DNA from: Prunella strophiata
Lineage: Eukaryota; Chordata; Aves; Passeriformes; Prunellidae
NCBI GenBank assembly: GCA_036583965.1
Contig: JAZBQD010000034.1
Coordinates: 14,011,040-14,075,039, forward strand
Length of the DNA stretch: 64,000 bases
Direction of reading: 5' to 3'
In this document: in pieces, positions 1 through 12,230 of the stretch
Layout: the number at the start of each line of letters is the position of its first letter
Numbering within the stretch: position 1 is the first letter of the stretch
Notes under the pieces: model-generated
Told to the model about the DNA's origin: nothing
What the model saw: only the letters and a program-made list of their open reading frames with translations
Databases searched by the model: none
Translations under genes and position numbers: made by a program

Positions 1-1820
1 AGGAGGGGCGCTCTTCCATTCGCCGTGTGAGAAGGCTCTGCCTTGAGGGGGCCCTTTTTGTTTGGGGTTTCTTGCCAATTTTAAGTCGAGTAATTACCTA
101 GAGAGCCTCGTTGGTGCTGTGTACTTGAAGCCCTGCTCTTTTTAGCTGAACAGAAGCACTGAAGAAGGGCAGATAGCCCTATTTGATTGCTGCCTTTGGC
201 ATCTGCTGTTTTCTGAAGGGACAAGTGTTTGACAATAGGAAAGGAAAAGCAAGGTAACACACACTCTTAAATTAAGAATAATTCACAACAGAATAATTCA
301 TATTATTCAGGGAACTCCTTTCTTTTTGTTATCTTGAAGAAGTTATATCTGTAAGTGAGCAATTAGCATCTTTATAACAGTTGAGTGATTTAGACACACT
401 CTTCTATAGTCTAAAAGACCTCCTGCATGTCCCAGTCTTTTTAGAAGTATCTGATGATGGTTTGTTGGTTAGTTGGGTTTCTTTTTAACCTCAGTCTTCA
501 AACCAAACCTTTAAATGGCTTTCAGCTCCACCTCTGCTGTCATTGGATTTTAAGGACAGTCTGATTCTGTCTAAGGGTCAGTTTGCTTATTTCACTTGAA
601 GTGTTTCAAATTCCTTCATCACAGCAGCATTTCCCTCTGCACCAAGCAGCTGTTCTCTGGGGAGGCTGGTTCTGGGTACAGCCTCTCAGATGTCTGCTGT
701 AGAACAGGCACTGTGAGGCACAGGAAATTTGTCCCCCGGCATGGCTTCAGAGTCCTGCTTTGAAATCTATGGGCTGGGAATTCCCAGGCTTTTTAAAAGC
801 TTACACTTAAAAAACTTCCTCTGAGAGCACTTTGTCTGGGGCCTGTGTGGGGGTAGATGGGGATCAGGGTGCCCTGGCAAAGCTTCTGCCAAGGCAGGTT
901 GATGTTAGCTGGCATTTTGGCATGTGGACCCACTGCTTCCATGGGCCATGTGATTTGCACATCCCTCTACTTCTGTACCGTTCTTGCACTTCTAGTAATT
1001 TCCCTTCCAAATTCTCCAGAAGGTTCCCTGCATTATCTCTGCAGTCTCAAGATCCTCAGCTTTCCCAGTAAGAAGAGCAGTGGAGGCAGCTCATCTTACA
1101 GAAAGTCCCATTAGTGATTAATGATCAGATATAAATCATCTGATCTTTGTAATTGTTGACCTGGCTTTGAGTCTTTGGGGCTCATCAGAAAAGGAGTGCC
1201 TGACCTGCTTTTTTCCAAGGAGAGGAAAAAGTGCTGCTGGCTAAAGGGAGCAAGAAGCATCTGTTAAGACCAAAGGATTTAGTTAAGGAAATTTAAAGTT
1301 TTCTGTCCTGTGCTTGGTATTAATTCATTCAACATGTGCCTGTAATTGATTAGAAAATGTCATCAACTCTGCAAGGGGACACTGCCCCTGCCCTCTGCCT
1401 GGGAGAATCTGCCTCAGAGCTGTGGTAGCATGGTGAGGTTTGTATATAAGATTCCTATGACACAGAACTTTAAATACATGCCTTGCATATTTAAAACATT
1501 TCCACATTGTGTGCAGTTTCCTAAGAATATTTCTGATTCACGCTGGCTAAGCTACTCCCATCCTTTCTGTCTATCTGGTGACACCTGGTGGACATCAATT
1601 ATTCCTTAATAAACAACCACTAAGGACAAAGCATCTACTTTAGCATGACAATAGGTCCCATATATTTGAATTACTCTGCCCACATGCTTCTGTGCTGGCT
1701 GTCTCCTGCTGCAAGCAATCTGTGAGATCTGAGTGTAACTCCTAGGCATAATAAATGTGTTATTTGTAACTTGTTACTTTTGGGAAAACATTGAATCATT
1801 TATTCTGAAACTTATTATAG
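1..1820 (+). other. SLC22A4: Intron 4 (3' part) of SLC22A4-like gene
   Basis: No coding exon was recognised here. The stretch ends in the acceptor before exon 5 (ttattatag at 1812-1820). By analogy with the complete neighbouring gene it should be the end of the intron after exon 4. Exons 1-4 must lie upstream of the window. No repeat family was recognised. Confidence 0.6.
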
Positions 1821-1947
1821 GATCATTCCTGAGTCTCCTCGGTGGCTGATCTCCCAGGGAAGATATAAGGAGGCAGAAGCTATTATCCAAAAGGCTGCAA
1901 AAATGAACGGCATTCCAGCCCCAGCTGTGCTTTTCGATACTGCAGAG
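1821..1947 (+). CDS. SLC22A4: SLC22A4-like exon 5
   Basis: 127 bp between acceptor ttatag and donor gtatgt. The first base completes a codon from exon 4; the rest encodes [20 protein letters not shown] and onward to DTAE. This is the MFS/SLC22 signature region at the end of TM6 and the start of the large cytoplasmic loop. It has the same length as exon 5 of the neighbouring SLC22A5. Confidence 0.93.
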
Positions 1948-4900
1948 GTATGTTCCATACAACCTGGTACTTTACCTCACTGGCACTTCCCTGTTTGGCT
2001 GGTGGCTTGTTGGGAAATGCCAGCAGTGAGCTGGTTTGCAGCAGCAGCTCTTGGGCTGGCAGTGACTGTTGGCCTGCGGTAAGTGCTGGGTTAGTGAGAT
2101 CAAAGTGAGAATCAGAGGGAGGTTTTTTTTTTATTTTATTTGTTTGCTTTTCACAGTAAAATTCTCTTCCTCAGCAGTGGTTTATTGTGGTTTTCAAAGC
2201 AAGGGTGACCCAGATTGCTTCATTCTTTGGGCACTGCAAAGACCCAAGGAGAATGTGTTTGTGCCCATTTCAGTTTGGGGCATTATTAGCAGTTTGCAGT
2301 TCAGCAAGAGCCCTTTGCAGGGGGGCTGTGTGGGGACCCTGAGTCAGCACCCACATGAGCTGGGTCTGCGTGGAGCCTGAGAGACTCCTCAGGTTGCCCA
2401 AACCAGCCAAAGCACCTAAGTGCTAAAAGGGGACTTGAAAACCATGATGTGAGTGAAGACAGTGAAGAACATCAATGTCTTCTTCAAAAGTGTTTTTTCT
2501 GTATTTCATATCTATTGGTTAAAAGAAGAAAGTCTAGTGCAAACCTGGCAGGCCAGCACGCCAGGGAGCAGCGCAGCCACAGTGGGATGGTTGGTTCCTG
2601 TGCTCATCTCCTCCTCTACTGGCTCTGCCCTCACTGGAGCTCCTCACAGAGGCACATTTTTCTTGTGCAAAGACTCTTCCAGCCCTGCATCAGCAATGAC
2701 CGTGTGTCTGCAGGGTGGATCTTCCTCTGCTGCCTTATACTGCCACCTTTGTTTTGTGGCAGAGAGAGCAGAAAGCAAAGCACCCTGTGCTCCTCTGCAG
2801 TGTCTGCAGGACAAAGATGCTGTGAGCTACCCCTCCCCTGGGCAGGATCTGTCACTTGACTGTCACACTTCTATTTTGGCTGAAGATCTCTTTCCCAAGT
2901 GGAAGTTTTAGTGTCAATTGAAGTGCATGTTCCAATTATGGGAAACTCATTCTACACCAGCCATGGAGAAGCAATTCCATTACTTCACAGCCAGGCCTCA
3001 GATGTCTTTCAAACTGGGGATGACTTTTTTGGCTTGCAGCATTTTATCATTCCTGCATATTTTCTTAAACCAAGGAGACCCTCACCTGCTTCATGGAAAT
3101 TTTGTGTGCCAAAGTGTCTGTCCAGAAAAGCCTGAGGAAGTTGTCTGCATGCTAAGTCTCATGTTGGAAGTATTTTTCAAACATTAATAGAAAGACACTC
3201 CTTGGAAACCATCATCTATTCCTAGGAAAGGGTATCTCCTGGACAGTCCTGTAGGGAGAAGCAGGGTGGTTTGTTCTTTGGGCCTGGGGGAAGCCTGGCC
3301 ACAAGTTCTGGCTTTGCCCTAGCAAGGACAAAGTGTGCAGGCAGAAAGGCACCTAATGCCGCCCAGAAGATTCCTGCTTCAAGCCTCAAACTACACCCTC
3401 CATCTCCAATCTGAGGTGGTGGATGCTCCTATGATGTGCCCTGGCCACCTCACCAACCTTTCTCATCTGTTCCTCTCCCTGTCAGGGTGCTGGCAGGCAG
3501 CAAAACTGGCTGATTTCCTACATTCATTTCACATCACTTATGAAGGTTTAAGAGAGTTGAATGGACAGTGCAGAGAACGGACAGAACAACACCTCTGGTA
3601 CTGAAGCTACTTCTGGAAGTACTGAGATCCTTAAGGAAACCTTAACTGCTCTGTCTGGTCAGCTGATACTCCTTTCTAATTGTTCTTCATGGTGCAGTGG
3701 AAACTCCCATGAGTACAGCTGGGTGCAAAGACAAGCTCCACCTAAGGACTGTGCTCCCTGGTGCAGAAGTGGCCCTTGGGCCGACCACTTATCCCTGATA
3801 GTCATAACTTCGTAACTGCCTGGACTGTGGGTAGCAGAGGTTGTTATGCTCTTAGGTGTGTGGGAATTTTTTTGGTTTTGTTTTCCTTTTTCCTTCAGAT
3901 GCAGGATTCGAAGCCCCAGCAGCAGCAGAAGGCTATCCTTCTGGACCTATTTCGAACCCGAAACATTGCAACTATTACTATTATGTCATTACTTTTGTGG
4001 TAAGGAAATGTGTATTCCTAAAGTACCCAGGCAATAGAACAGTTTCTGATTTGAGGGCACATGCCACAGGTTTAGATAATAAGTCTGAGCCTCAGAGCCC
4101 AGCTCCAGTGGTCCTTGGCTGATATATGGCCCTCAGTGTCCTCACAACCACACTGCATTAATACACAAGAATATGGAGATAGTAGCCATGACTCAGATGT
4201 AAAATAGTTAGAAAACCATATGTAACAACTTCTGTATTTTTAAGTATGTTGCTTTTTTTTCTTTTTTTTTTTAATGCTCCCCATCTCTGTAATCTCTATT
4301 TGAAGAGAAATGTTCTTCTTGAAGCAAAGGCAGCAACTCAGTAACATAACAAGAGCCAGACCCATGGCCAGCATTTTTGTTCTATTTCTGTACTGTGCCC
4401 ATCTCAGTGAGATCCTGGTCCCTGCCTGGGCAGCCATGAGAAATGAGGACCCAATAATGCCATATAGACAAACCAGAACTCTTTTCTGTCCATATTCACT
4501 CCAGCAGAAAGGAACTGGCTAGCACATTTGGTAAGGCACTCCTGAGATCTGAAACCTGAACATCCAGCTCTCTGTGAAGATTAAATAAGATAGAACTGCT
4601 GAGGGTGGGAGATCCTGACACTAGCTACAAGTAGGAATGTAGTTGGCTTGGGAATCTTGTAAGAGTTTCATTGTGTTGTTGAGTCCGTTGCAGTGAAAAG
4701 CCTTTGTGAACAACTTCCAGAAAGCTTTTTGGTGTAGTGTATGCAGGAAGGACAGAGAAATCTGAGGTGTCTTCAAGCTGCTGTGGATATGATCACTGAA
4801 TGGGATGACAGAATTAGAAAGAGGGGGTTGCCACTGAGACTTTTTTAAGCCACAATGCCTGTGGCGGTGCTTTGCGATATCCTATTTTTGTAACGACATC

Positions 4901-7900
4901 TGAGGCAACACTGGAGGCGTTCAGAGACTGCTGTTTCTGGAATAACTTGGTCTTATTGCTTTTCTCAGGTTTTTCACATCAGTTGGTTACTTTGGCCTGT
5001 CCCTCAGCACTCCAGACTGGCATGGAAATGCCTACATCAACTGTTTCCTCTCAGCTGTTATTGAAGTTCCAGCGTATGTGATCGCCTGGCTTCTCCTCCG
5101 CTCCCTCCCACGGCGCTACTCCTTATCTGGCACCTTGTTTTTAGGGGGAAGTGTTGTCCTCTTCATTCAGCTGGTTCCTGCAGGTACAAAATTAAACACG
5201 TGACTTAAGTATATGAAACATTCAAAATATGTTATGGTATTGTGTAATAGCTCTGCAAAATTACTGGAAACCAGGATCAAATTTAGAATTTCAGGTCAAG
5301 TTTATGCTGATCCCTTGCAGCCTTAGGGTTTGGTTTCTTTTGCATTTGTATATGCTGAGTCACACTTGACTCTCATTTATTGTGTCAAATTACTGAGCTT
5401 TATATAGTTCAGGGGGAACCAACTTCTAAAATGAAAGCCAAAAGTGTACTGTGATTTATCTGGTTGTGCTTCCAGGCTACAAAAACCTGCATCTGGATTT
5501 CACTGTGTGTAAATCTCCACAGAATTTTGTGAAAAAGGGGTGGGTTCAAGCTTGTAGTTTATTGCTGCCTAATCCAGAGTTTTGTTCCATTTCAAGAATG
5601 CTGTTTTACTTGAAGACAAGCAAAATCTGAAAAATACAAAGTAACCTGAGCATCTACATTATGCTTAGTGGGGAGTTTGGAGTCATCTAGAGATGGGATT
5701 AATACTTTGTATGATTAAAAACCCTAAAGCTCCCAACTCCATGACCTTTTGGAAAAACACAGCAATACAGTCTTTTGGATGTAGAAGTAATACAGGTAAT
5801 AAGCACAGGGTGTTGTTTATTCATCTTGATTTTATTTTTTCTCCTCCAGAACTGAATGTCCTCTCTGTTGGACTGGTGATGCTTGGGAAGTTTGGCATCA
5901 CAGCTGCGTTTTCAATGCTTTATGTCTACAATGTGGAGCTGTACCCAACGCTGGTGCGGAACATGGCAATCGGAGCGACCTCCACGGCCTCCAGGCTGGG
6001 CAGCATCATTGCTCCTTACTTTGTTTACCTGGGTGAGGTCTCCTTCTTCATGCCTTGCACCACACAGCTGCCCAGAGAAGTTGTCTGAGTTTCTACAGTG
6101 CAGGCTCAGCTTTAAGTCCCTTTACTGGCTGTCTTTCAGTTCCTTCTCTCAGCTTGGGTGTGAGGTCACTGTCACACATGTTAGAAATTAAGTGGAGCTC
6201 CTTGGACTTCACAGAAGGATCAGGAACTTCATTCCTTTAGGGACCATTCATATATCCCTTAAGTGGGTTAGAGCTGGTCCAATACAATGATGATGTTTAT
6301 AAACTGTGCAAGCAGAGTGGCTGAAATGGTAATCACATCTCAGGATGCCAGTTAGTTTCCCAGGAGAGTGTGACAAGAAGTGGCCTTGCAAGTAAAGAAA
6401 TGTAGCAGTAGGAAATTCATTGCATGGTATTGTCACTGTGCATCCTGAGATGGGTATGTTGGCAGGTGGGAATCCAAACATTCCCAGGATTTGTGTTCTC
6501 TAAAGTAATGCATGGCAAACATACATGTTAAGTGGCATGAAAGTGTGTTTACTTGAAGAGTGGCTTTTTTTTTGGTTTTTTTTTTTTTTTTAGTTTTTAA
6601 GCCAGTCATCTCAGCATTCATTAATTTTGCTTTATCTTGTTGCTCAATATTTCTGTAAGCAGTATTATTAATTTCTTCGCAGGCTTTTTTTGACACTCAA
6701 TGCTATCACATTCTGAGTGCTGCACATATATTAACTGACAAATATTTTTTTGTTTGGTTTGGTTTTTTGTTTAATACATAAAATACATGTTCCTCATGTT
6801 GCAGACAGGAAAGAGTGATAGAGGTTAGGGGACTAAGGGTGAAACTGAATACCCTGTGTTCAGTCTGGGGTGTTCAATCTCCTCTTTCTTTCATTCACAC
6901 ATGATTTATTTCCTTCTGCCATCACTAGACCCACGTCAGCTCTCTCTTCCCCTAATGAGTGTTGCTTCCTGCTGAGATCTTTGATACAACATGAGTTTGA
7001 CTTTGCTGGCTTTGACAAAACATTGCTGGTGTACTGCTGAGGGGTTTGTGCTGATTCTCCATGCCAGGAAAGTGGAGAGGAGATGTACTCTCTGTAACTA
7101 ATCAGTATTGACTCACCTCTGCATTCCAGTGTAACTGGAACACACTGTACCAAAAATGATAAAAATACCTTGTCTTAGTTTCATACTTGTACAGTGCAAA
7201 TGTAAAGTAAAAGGGTCAGCAGAACTGTGACTGTCCCCAAGGTCTTCAGTCTCCATAGTAGTACTAAGAGAGAAATGTAGACAAAATAACATTTTTACTG
7301 ATTGTTTTTTGTGGGTTTGTGGGGTTTTTTTCTCCCAGGTATTAATAGGCTCAGTCTTTAAAAAAATTTGTTCCAGACATCAAAATAGTTTTTTAAACTT
7401 TAGGAGGTTTGAGGAGAAACTTGTCAGCTGCTGCTATTTGCTACACTAAATTATGACCTTGAAGTTCATCCAACTCAAAAACACAGAGGAGATCAGATCA
7501 CAAACTTTGGCTCTGTGAGACATACCCAGAGGTCCTCTCTTTAATCTGAGTTTATTCCATACATTATAAAGCATATTGCTCTATCCCAGCTACACAATAA
7601 AGCTGTCAAGTCCAGTTTGGTACTTTATCTTCAATACTTTAACTCCTAGCTAATCCCTTTTCTGAAAGACCTTTTCATTGCTGTGCTGGTGTGACTTGAG
7701 GATCTTGAATCCTGCCTAAACAGTTGTGTGCCAGCTTGAGACTGCTGGCAGAGGCAGCTGCCTTCAAGTCCAAAATATTTTTTTAAGTAGACTAAGGTCA
7801 GAGCCTCATGTGTGTCTCAGGAAGCCTGATGCTTCTCTCCCTTTGCAGTAAGGAAGGCTTTAAAGCATTTCCTCATTAATGAGCTGTTAGTCTGTAACTG

Positions 7901-9807
7901 ACCTGTTCAGCTGACTTAGTCTCGTCCCTTCTTTTGCATCAGCCCAGCAGGATACATTATTCCAGGTAGTGATTAGTGCTTCACTGCTTACAAGCAATTT
8001 TATTCCCTCATATTGTATTATTTAACAGAGGATTTGGTTCTTGATGACAGTGGGGTACTGAAGGCTCCAACAGAGCTAATCCCTTGCAAAGACGTTGATT
8101 ATCCCAGTTGAAAATATAAAACAACCAACCAACCAACCAAAACAAAACCAAACAAACCAAACAAACAAGAAAACTACCCAAACTTTTAGCTGCTACACAG
8201 ATGTGGGAGTTGGCATGAAATTATGGTGGGTGTGGCCATCCAAGAGCAAATATTGAAGCTTCAAAATTGAAAAGTCCCTTTGACTGCTGGCAGGTAATAA
8301 ATGTCATTCAGCTTTGGATTCACCTTTAATATTGATGAATCTTTCAGCTAATTATTCCAAGTTAATTCTGCATTACAGCAATGTCTGGAATATGAACTTT
8401 ACATGTGGGTTTGTCAATTGTGGACATTAAGCACTGTTGGAATGTTCTGTGTTCTGCCAGGTGCCTATGACAGATTCCTACCATATATCCTGATGGGAAG
8501 CCTGACTGTGCTGATTGGGATCCTGACCCTGTTTCTCCCAGAGAGCTACGGCAATCCACTGCCCGAGAGCTTTGAGCAGATGCTGAAGGTGAAATGGTAA
8601 GGCAGCTTCCATTCATCCCATGCTTCACAGGAGTTTAGAACACAGTCCCTTTTCACAATCAGGACATGTTTCTTCAGGTGCACTGCAAAAACTTCAAAGT
8701 TTTCAAAGTGCCCTTCAGATTGTTTTCTTTCGGGTTGTTAATTTGACAGACAATGACATCATGCAATTTCTCCAGAATGTCTAAACCTGAGAGCTGATGT
8801 GTGCTGGCAAAGCAAGGCTGACCTTCATAGCACCTTGAGGCTGTTGCTTCAGATGTCCAGACATTTTCCATCCTATTATATCATTTACTCTCCTTAACTC
8901 TTTATTTAAACTATTCTTTTAAACTGTTTATTTAGTAGGAATTATATGCATTATGAGACCCTTCATTCTTCCAGTGTAAGTTCTTTAGGTACTATTCTAA
9001 ATTAAATGCAGGATTTCAACATTCTAGCCTCTTCCTGGGCAGCCAGAGACAGGCCAGGACAGCTTTTCCTCTGGTTTATATGATTTAGCTGTAAGCAGGT
9101 GACAGTTCTCTTGTCCCACCAACATTGCTATTTATGGTACCCCAAGCAAACATTTCTGCTCACATCTGTGCACATCTACTACAGTGTGAGAAAAACTCTT
9201 AGAGCAGCAGAGAGAACCTGAATTAACCAAAGAGCAGCTGCATAGCCAGCGTTCAGCTCAGTGAGAACTGGTATTGGTACAGAATTAGCCCCTGTAAGCA
9301 ATAATAGCTTGAAAAAGCTAGAATTCCCTGTATCTAATTCCTGGTCAGTGTAAGGAGCTGTCATGATGCTTTCAGAAAAAGAAAAATTGCTAGGCCCTTC
9401 CTTGAGAAAGGACATGTAGCTCTTTATCACAATTACTTCTTACATGTCTCATGCTGTGGCTTTTCAGCTTTGCAGTTGACAAACTGTAGCTAGAAATCCT
9501 AGAGTCAAACCAGATTCCCCTCGGAGGCTTCTTGGATGAACAGCCTGAAGTAACTGAATTATAGTTGCTAAATGATGTTCAGGTTCCAAGCATTGTTTGC
9601 TGCACTGCTGCAGTAGGAAGTGTGCCATCCAGCAAGGCACACTGTACATAACAGTATCTTTCATCTCATGTTTATATCAGCAGTGTAACATGGTTGTTGC
9701 AGTGGTGCTTATAGGAGAGGGAAGTGTCTGATGATACCCTGGAAAATGTTCTCAGTCTTTTACTTGCTTTCAGTTTCAGAAATGAGCAACAAACTACCTG
9801 GCACTAG
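1821..9807 (+). CDS. SLC22A4: SLC22A4-like organic cation/ergothioneine transporter OCTN1 (3' part, exons 5-10)
   Basis: Six exons are visible: 1821-1947, 3899-3999, 4969-5183, 5850-6032, 8461-8596 and 9774-9807. Together they encode 264 residues of the C-terminal half of an MFS transporter of the SLC22 OCTN subfamily, which moves ergothioneine, carnitine and organic cations across the plasma membrane. The evidence is the [11 protein letters not shown] motif after TM6, FRTRNIA in the intracellular loop, the conserved [12 protein letters not shown] stretch and [14 protein letters not shown]. The end of exon 9 reads LKVKW-like, as in human OCTN1 (KVKW), not RVKG as in OCTN2. All GT-AG junctions keep phase and match the lengths of exons 5-9 of the adjacent SLC22A5. 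The final exon is odd: in the spliced frame it stops at TAG 9805-9807, while the family-like tail continues in the +1 frame to TGA 9848-9850. The gene is therefore either C-terminally altered, mis-assembled, or spliced differently. Exons 1-4 are outside the window. Confidence 0.88.
3899..3999 (+). CDS. SLC22A4: SLC22A4-like exon 6
   Basis: 101 bp, acceptor ccttcag, donor gtaagg. It encodes the cytoplasmic loop (a QQQQK run, then [20 protein letters not shown]) leading into TM7, closely similar to the human OCTN1 loop [10 protein letters not shown]. It ends two bases into a Trp codon, as in SLC22A5. Confidence 0.93.
4969..5183 (+). CDS. SLC22A4: SLC22A4-like exon 7
   Basis: 215 bp, acceptor tttctcag, donor gtacaa. 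It encodes TM7-TM9: [40 protein letters not shown] and LPRRYS, ending VLFIQLVPA. This is the canonical OCTN core, with the same length and phase as exon 7 of SLC22A5. Confidence 0.94.
5850..6032 (+). CDS. SLC22A4: SLC22A4-like exon 8
   Basis: 183 bp, acceptor ctcctccag, donor gtgagg. It encodes [20 protein letters not shown] then [20 protein letters not shown], with an acidic residue equivalent to Glu452 of OCTN2. It ends [10 protein letters not shown]. Length and phase equal SLC22A5 exon 8. Confidence 0.94.
8120..8169. repeat. (AACC/CAAA)n simple repeat
   Basis: An A/C-rich low-complexity tract with repeated aacc and caaa units inside intron 8 of the SLC22A4-like gene. Confidence 0.85.
8461..8596 (+). 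CDS. SLC22A4: SLC22A4-like exon 9
   Basis: 136 bp, acceptor ttctgccag, donor gtaagg. It encodes [20 protein letters not shown] then [10 protein letters not shown] and the start of the C-terminal tail ([12 protein letters not shown]), ending on TG of the next codon. It is the same length as SLC22A5 exon 9. KVK(W) at the end is the OCTN1-type tail. Confidence 0.93.
9774..9807 (+). CDS. SLC22A4: SLC22A4-like terminal coding exon 10, frame-disrupted
   Basis: The acceptor region has tandem TTTCAG copies (9768-9773 and 9774-9779). From the first, the spliced frame reads [11 protein letters not shown] then TAG at 9805-9807. 'FR' matches the human OCTN1 tail (WFR), so the frame is right at the start. 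The OCTN1-like end, [15 protein letters not shown] then TGA (9848-9850), is in the +1 frame from 9803. Using the second acceptor gives an immediate TGA. A net 1-bp gain (or 2-bp loss) between about 9781 and 9803 explains this. A sequence error or different splicing cannot be excluded. Confidence 0.6.
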
Positions 9808-12230
9808 GAGTTCCAAGGAGAGTCCTAAAAGTCTGATAACACCTTTGTGAAGAAAGATGCACCTCTCAGAGGGGCTGAAAGAAGAACAAAATCATCTCAA
9901 AATGCGTTTGCTGCCAGAGGAAAATGAACAAAACCCACCAGCTACTGCACCATAGTGTCATGCCCTGTGCTGCTGTCCCCAGATTACATAGTGTACTGAC
10001 CAGAAGCTGTCTGCTCCTGTAGGACCATTAGTCTGTCATTCAGTGTCCTGTTCCCTGGCCTTTGTCAGCAGACACAGTCCCCATTGAGAAATGGGGGCCT
10101 GTCTGTGCTGAGCACAAGTCAAGGAGTAAGCTGGAAGTGAGCCTTAGAAATAACACAGCAGTGACTCCAGGCAGTCAGGCACTCGATAAAAGCTGCTGAA
10201 AGGGAAAAAAAAATAGCAAACCTAACGCTGGTGTTTTTTCTCACTTTGTGTGTTGACTGGAGGAAGGGAGCTGGGTGTCTGCCTTTCAAAACCTGAAAGA
10301 AAATCCTGGCCTCCTTTGAAATCTGTGACTAAAGCCCATAGACAAAGTGGAGTCAAAATTCATTTGTAGCAGAGCAGACATAGACTTCCCTGTAAGGACA
10401 TGGGTTTTAAACACACCATCAGAGTGGCTTTAGATGTCACTTGCTTTTCCCAGGACCTGGGATCCCCCTGTTCCTGTAAAAGCTGCTGCTCTTTCATAAA
10501 GCCTGAGCCCACCCCAAACCCTCAGCTTTGTGAATCTTCAGTCTCTTTGGGGAAAGGGGAAAATCTTGAGCACTGAGAAAGGACTATAATTTGCTGACTT
10601 TCTGGTGAGTCACACCCACTTTCAACAGAAAAGTGAGCTGTAGCAAGTCTGTGATCCTGTTCCAATGTGCCATGCATTATAGCGTTCAGGTTTTTCATGG
10701 TATATGGACATAAGCAGTTTTTTAGCTCTCTTGAGGTGTTGTTTTTTCTTTTTCTCAAAGTATTTAATTTCTCCTTTGAATATATACCACTTTGTTCTGC
10801 ACTTTCAGAGAACACTCACTGCAGTTTCAAAAGCTTTCACAAAACCTTTGTAGAATTTACAAACTTGAAGGCGATTTGATGCTCACAAAAATCTGATTTT
10901 CTGTACTGGATATGTTCACCTGCAGCTACTAAAATTCAAAAGAACTAATTTGGGACCACAGGGGATTTTTATTAAAAAACATCCCAAACACCAACAAAAC
11001 CAGTGTTTGGTTTTCAAATCCTACAGATTATGTATGTTTAGTTTTTGGGGTTTTTTTGAGTTCAACAAAACTAGATTGGATGAAGATAAATGTAGAGCTC
11101 AGAGTTGTGCTACTACTGTTTTATGAACACTACATTGTTTGAAGAGTGTAATTCCTCTTATTTTTGTATTTATTGGCTGTATGTGCACTTCTTGGTCACT
11201 TAAAGTCTGTCAGACCTGGTAGACTGATTTTTATCCTCTATAAATAACAATTAGCCCTGATTCACCTTCTGTAAGGGCTAACAAAAGCACAGTGTTTCAT
11301 CTCCAATGCATGAGTTCAGGGTAGGTTGTCTTGTGCTGGTTCTTGGCACAAGAATGAGCCTCTCCCTGAAGTTCAAGCACAAATATTAAGCTTTATAAAC
11401 AAATGCAAGGAACTTGTGCAATTAACTCAAGCTGCTTTTGGGAGTTGAAATACTATTTTTAATTTCCTGCAGTTTTGCTTTTGCCATAAACGTAATATGG
11501 CATGAGGAAACCTGTGACTCCTGATCTTCTCATCTCTTCTCAATCATTTCTCTAATAACAGCAGTATTTAATCTTGCTTTCACTTTTACAGAGTTAATCT
11601 AAAGAAGTACTGTTTAGATGTAACTAAATTTCTCAAGAAAGCCTTTTTATCAGCATAGGACAGGTTTGAGGACTTGAGTTAAATATAGGTGGCCATATTT
11701 TTATGAGGATCATTATTTTGAGACTTATTTTATGTGATTGTAGGCTTGGGTATTTCTAAAAGGTAAATATTTTTGTACTCTTGAACCTTTCAGTATCTTA
11801 AAACCTGTTTTTGCTTTTTTAAATAAGAAAAAGTACAGTGTTTTTTAAAATACCATGTTTTAACCAGTCTCATTTTTCTTACTTAAACCATTGATCTCGA
11901 GCTAGCGTCACACTTTAGTATTTTTTGCAGCAGATTTAATGATCTTTCAGGGGAGTGGAATGCCCTTCTTAAAATTATGTGATGTTGCTATAAGGCCTTT
12001 TGGAGTCTGAGCACAGTGGAAATGAGGGAAGCCCCAGCTGGATTGTTCCCACTGACACAGGGGTCATCACCCTGTGCCTCCCCTGTAACCTCTGTCACCT
12101 TTACTGGGGTACTCTGTGCAACCTCGGATCCTCAGCTGGATCTGCTCATAATGATATGAAGCTGTAGTAGTTGTCAGTCATTGCCCTCTGTTTTCATTGC
12201 AATAAAAATGTGCACTGACTTTGTTTCAAC
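9808..12230 (+). other. SLC22A4: Probable 3' UTR of SLC22A4-like gene
   Basis: AT-rich sequence from the stop codon(s) to a polyadenylation signal at 12201-12206. There is no coding exon and no recognised repeat. The true end is inferred only from the signal and the GT-rich sequence after it. Confidence 0.5.
12201..12206 (+). terminator. Polyadenylation signal AATAAA (SLC22A4-like)
   Basis: Canonical AATAAA followed within 30-60 bases by GT-rich sequence (gactttgtttc, ctgtgtgc). It is the most convincing 3' end signal between the two genes. Further AATAAA motifs at 12301-12306 and 12314-12319 are alternatives. Confidence 0.55.

Noticed and set aside
4240..4437. Small minus-strand frame ending in a poly-lysine run
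   Set aside because: The lysines come from an intronic T-run; there is no other coding evidence.
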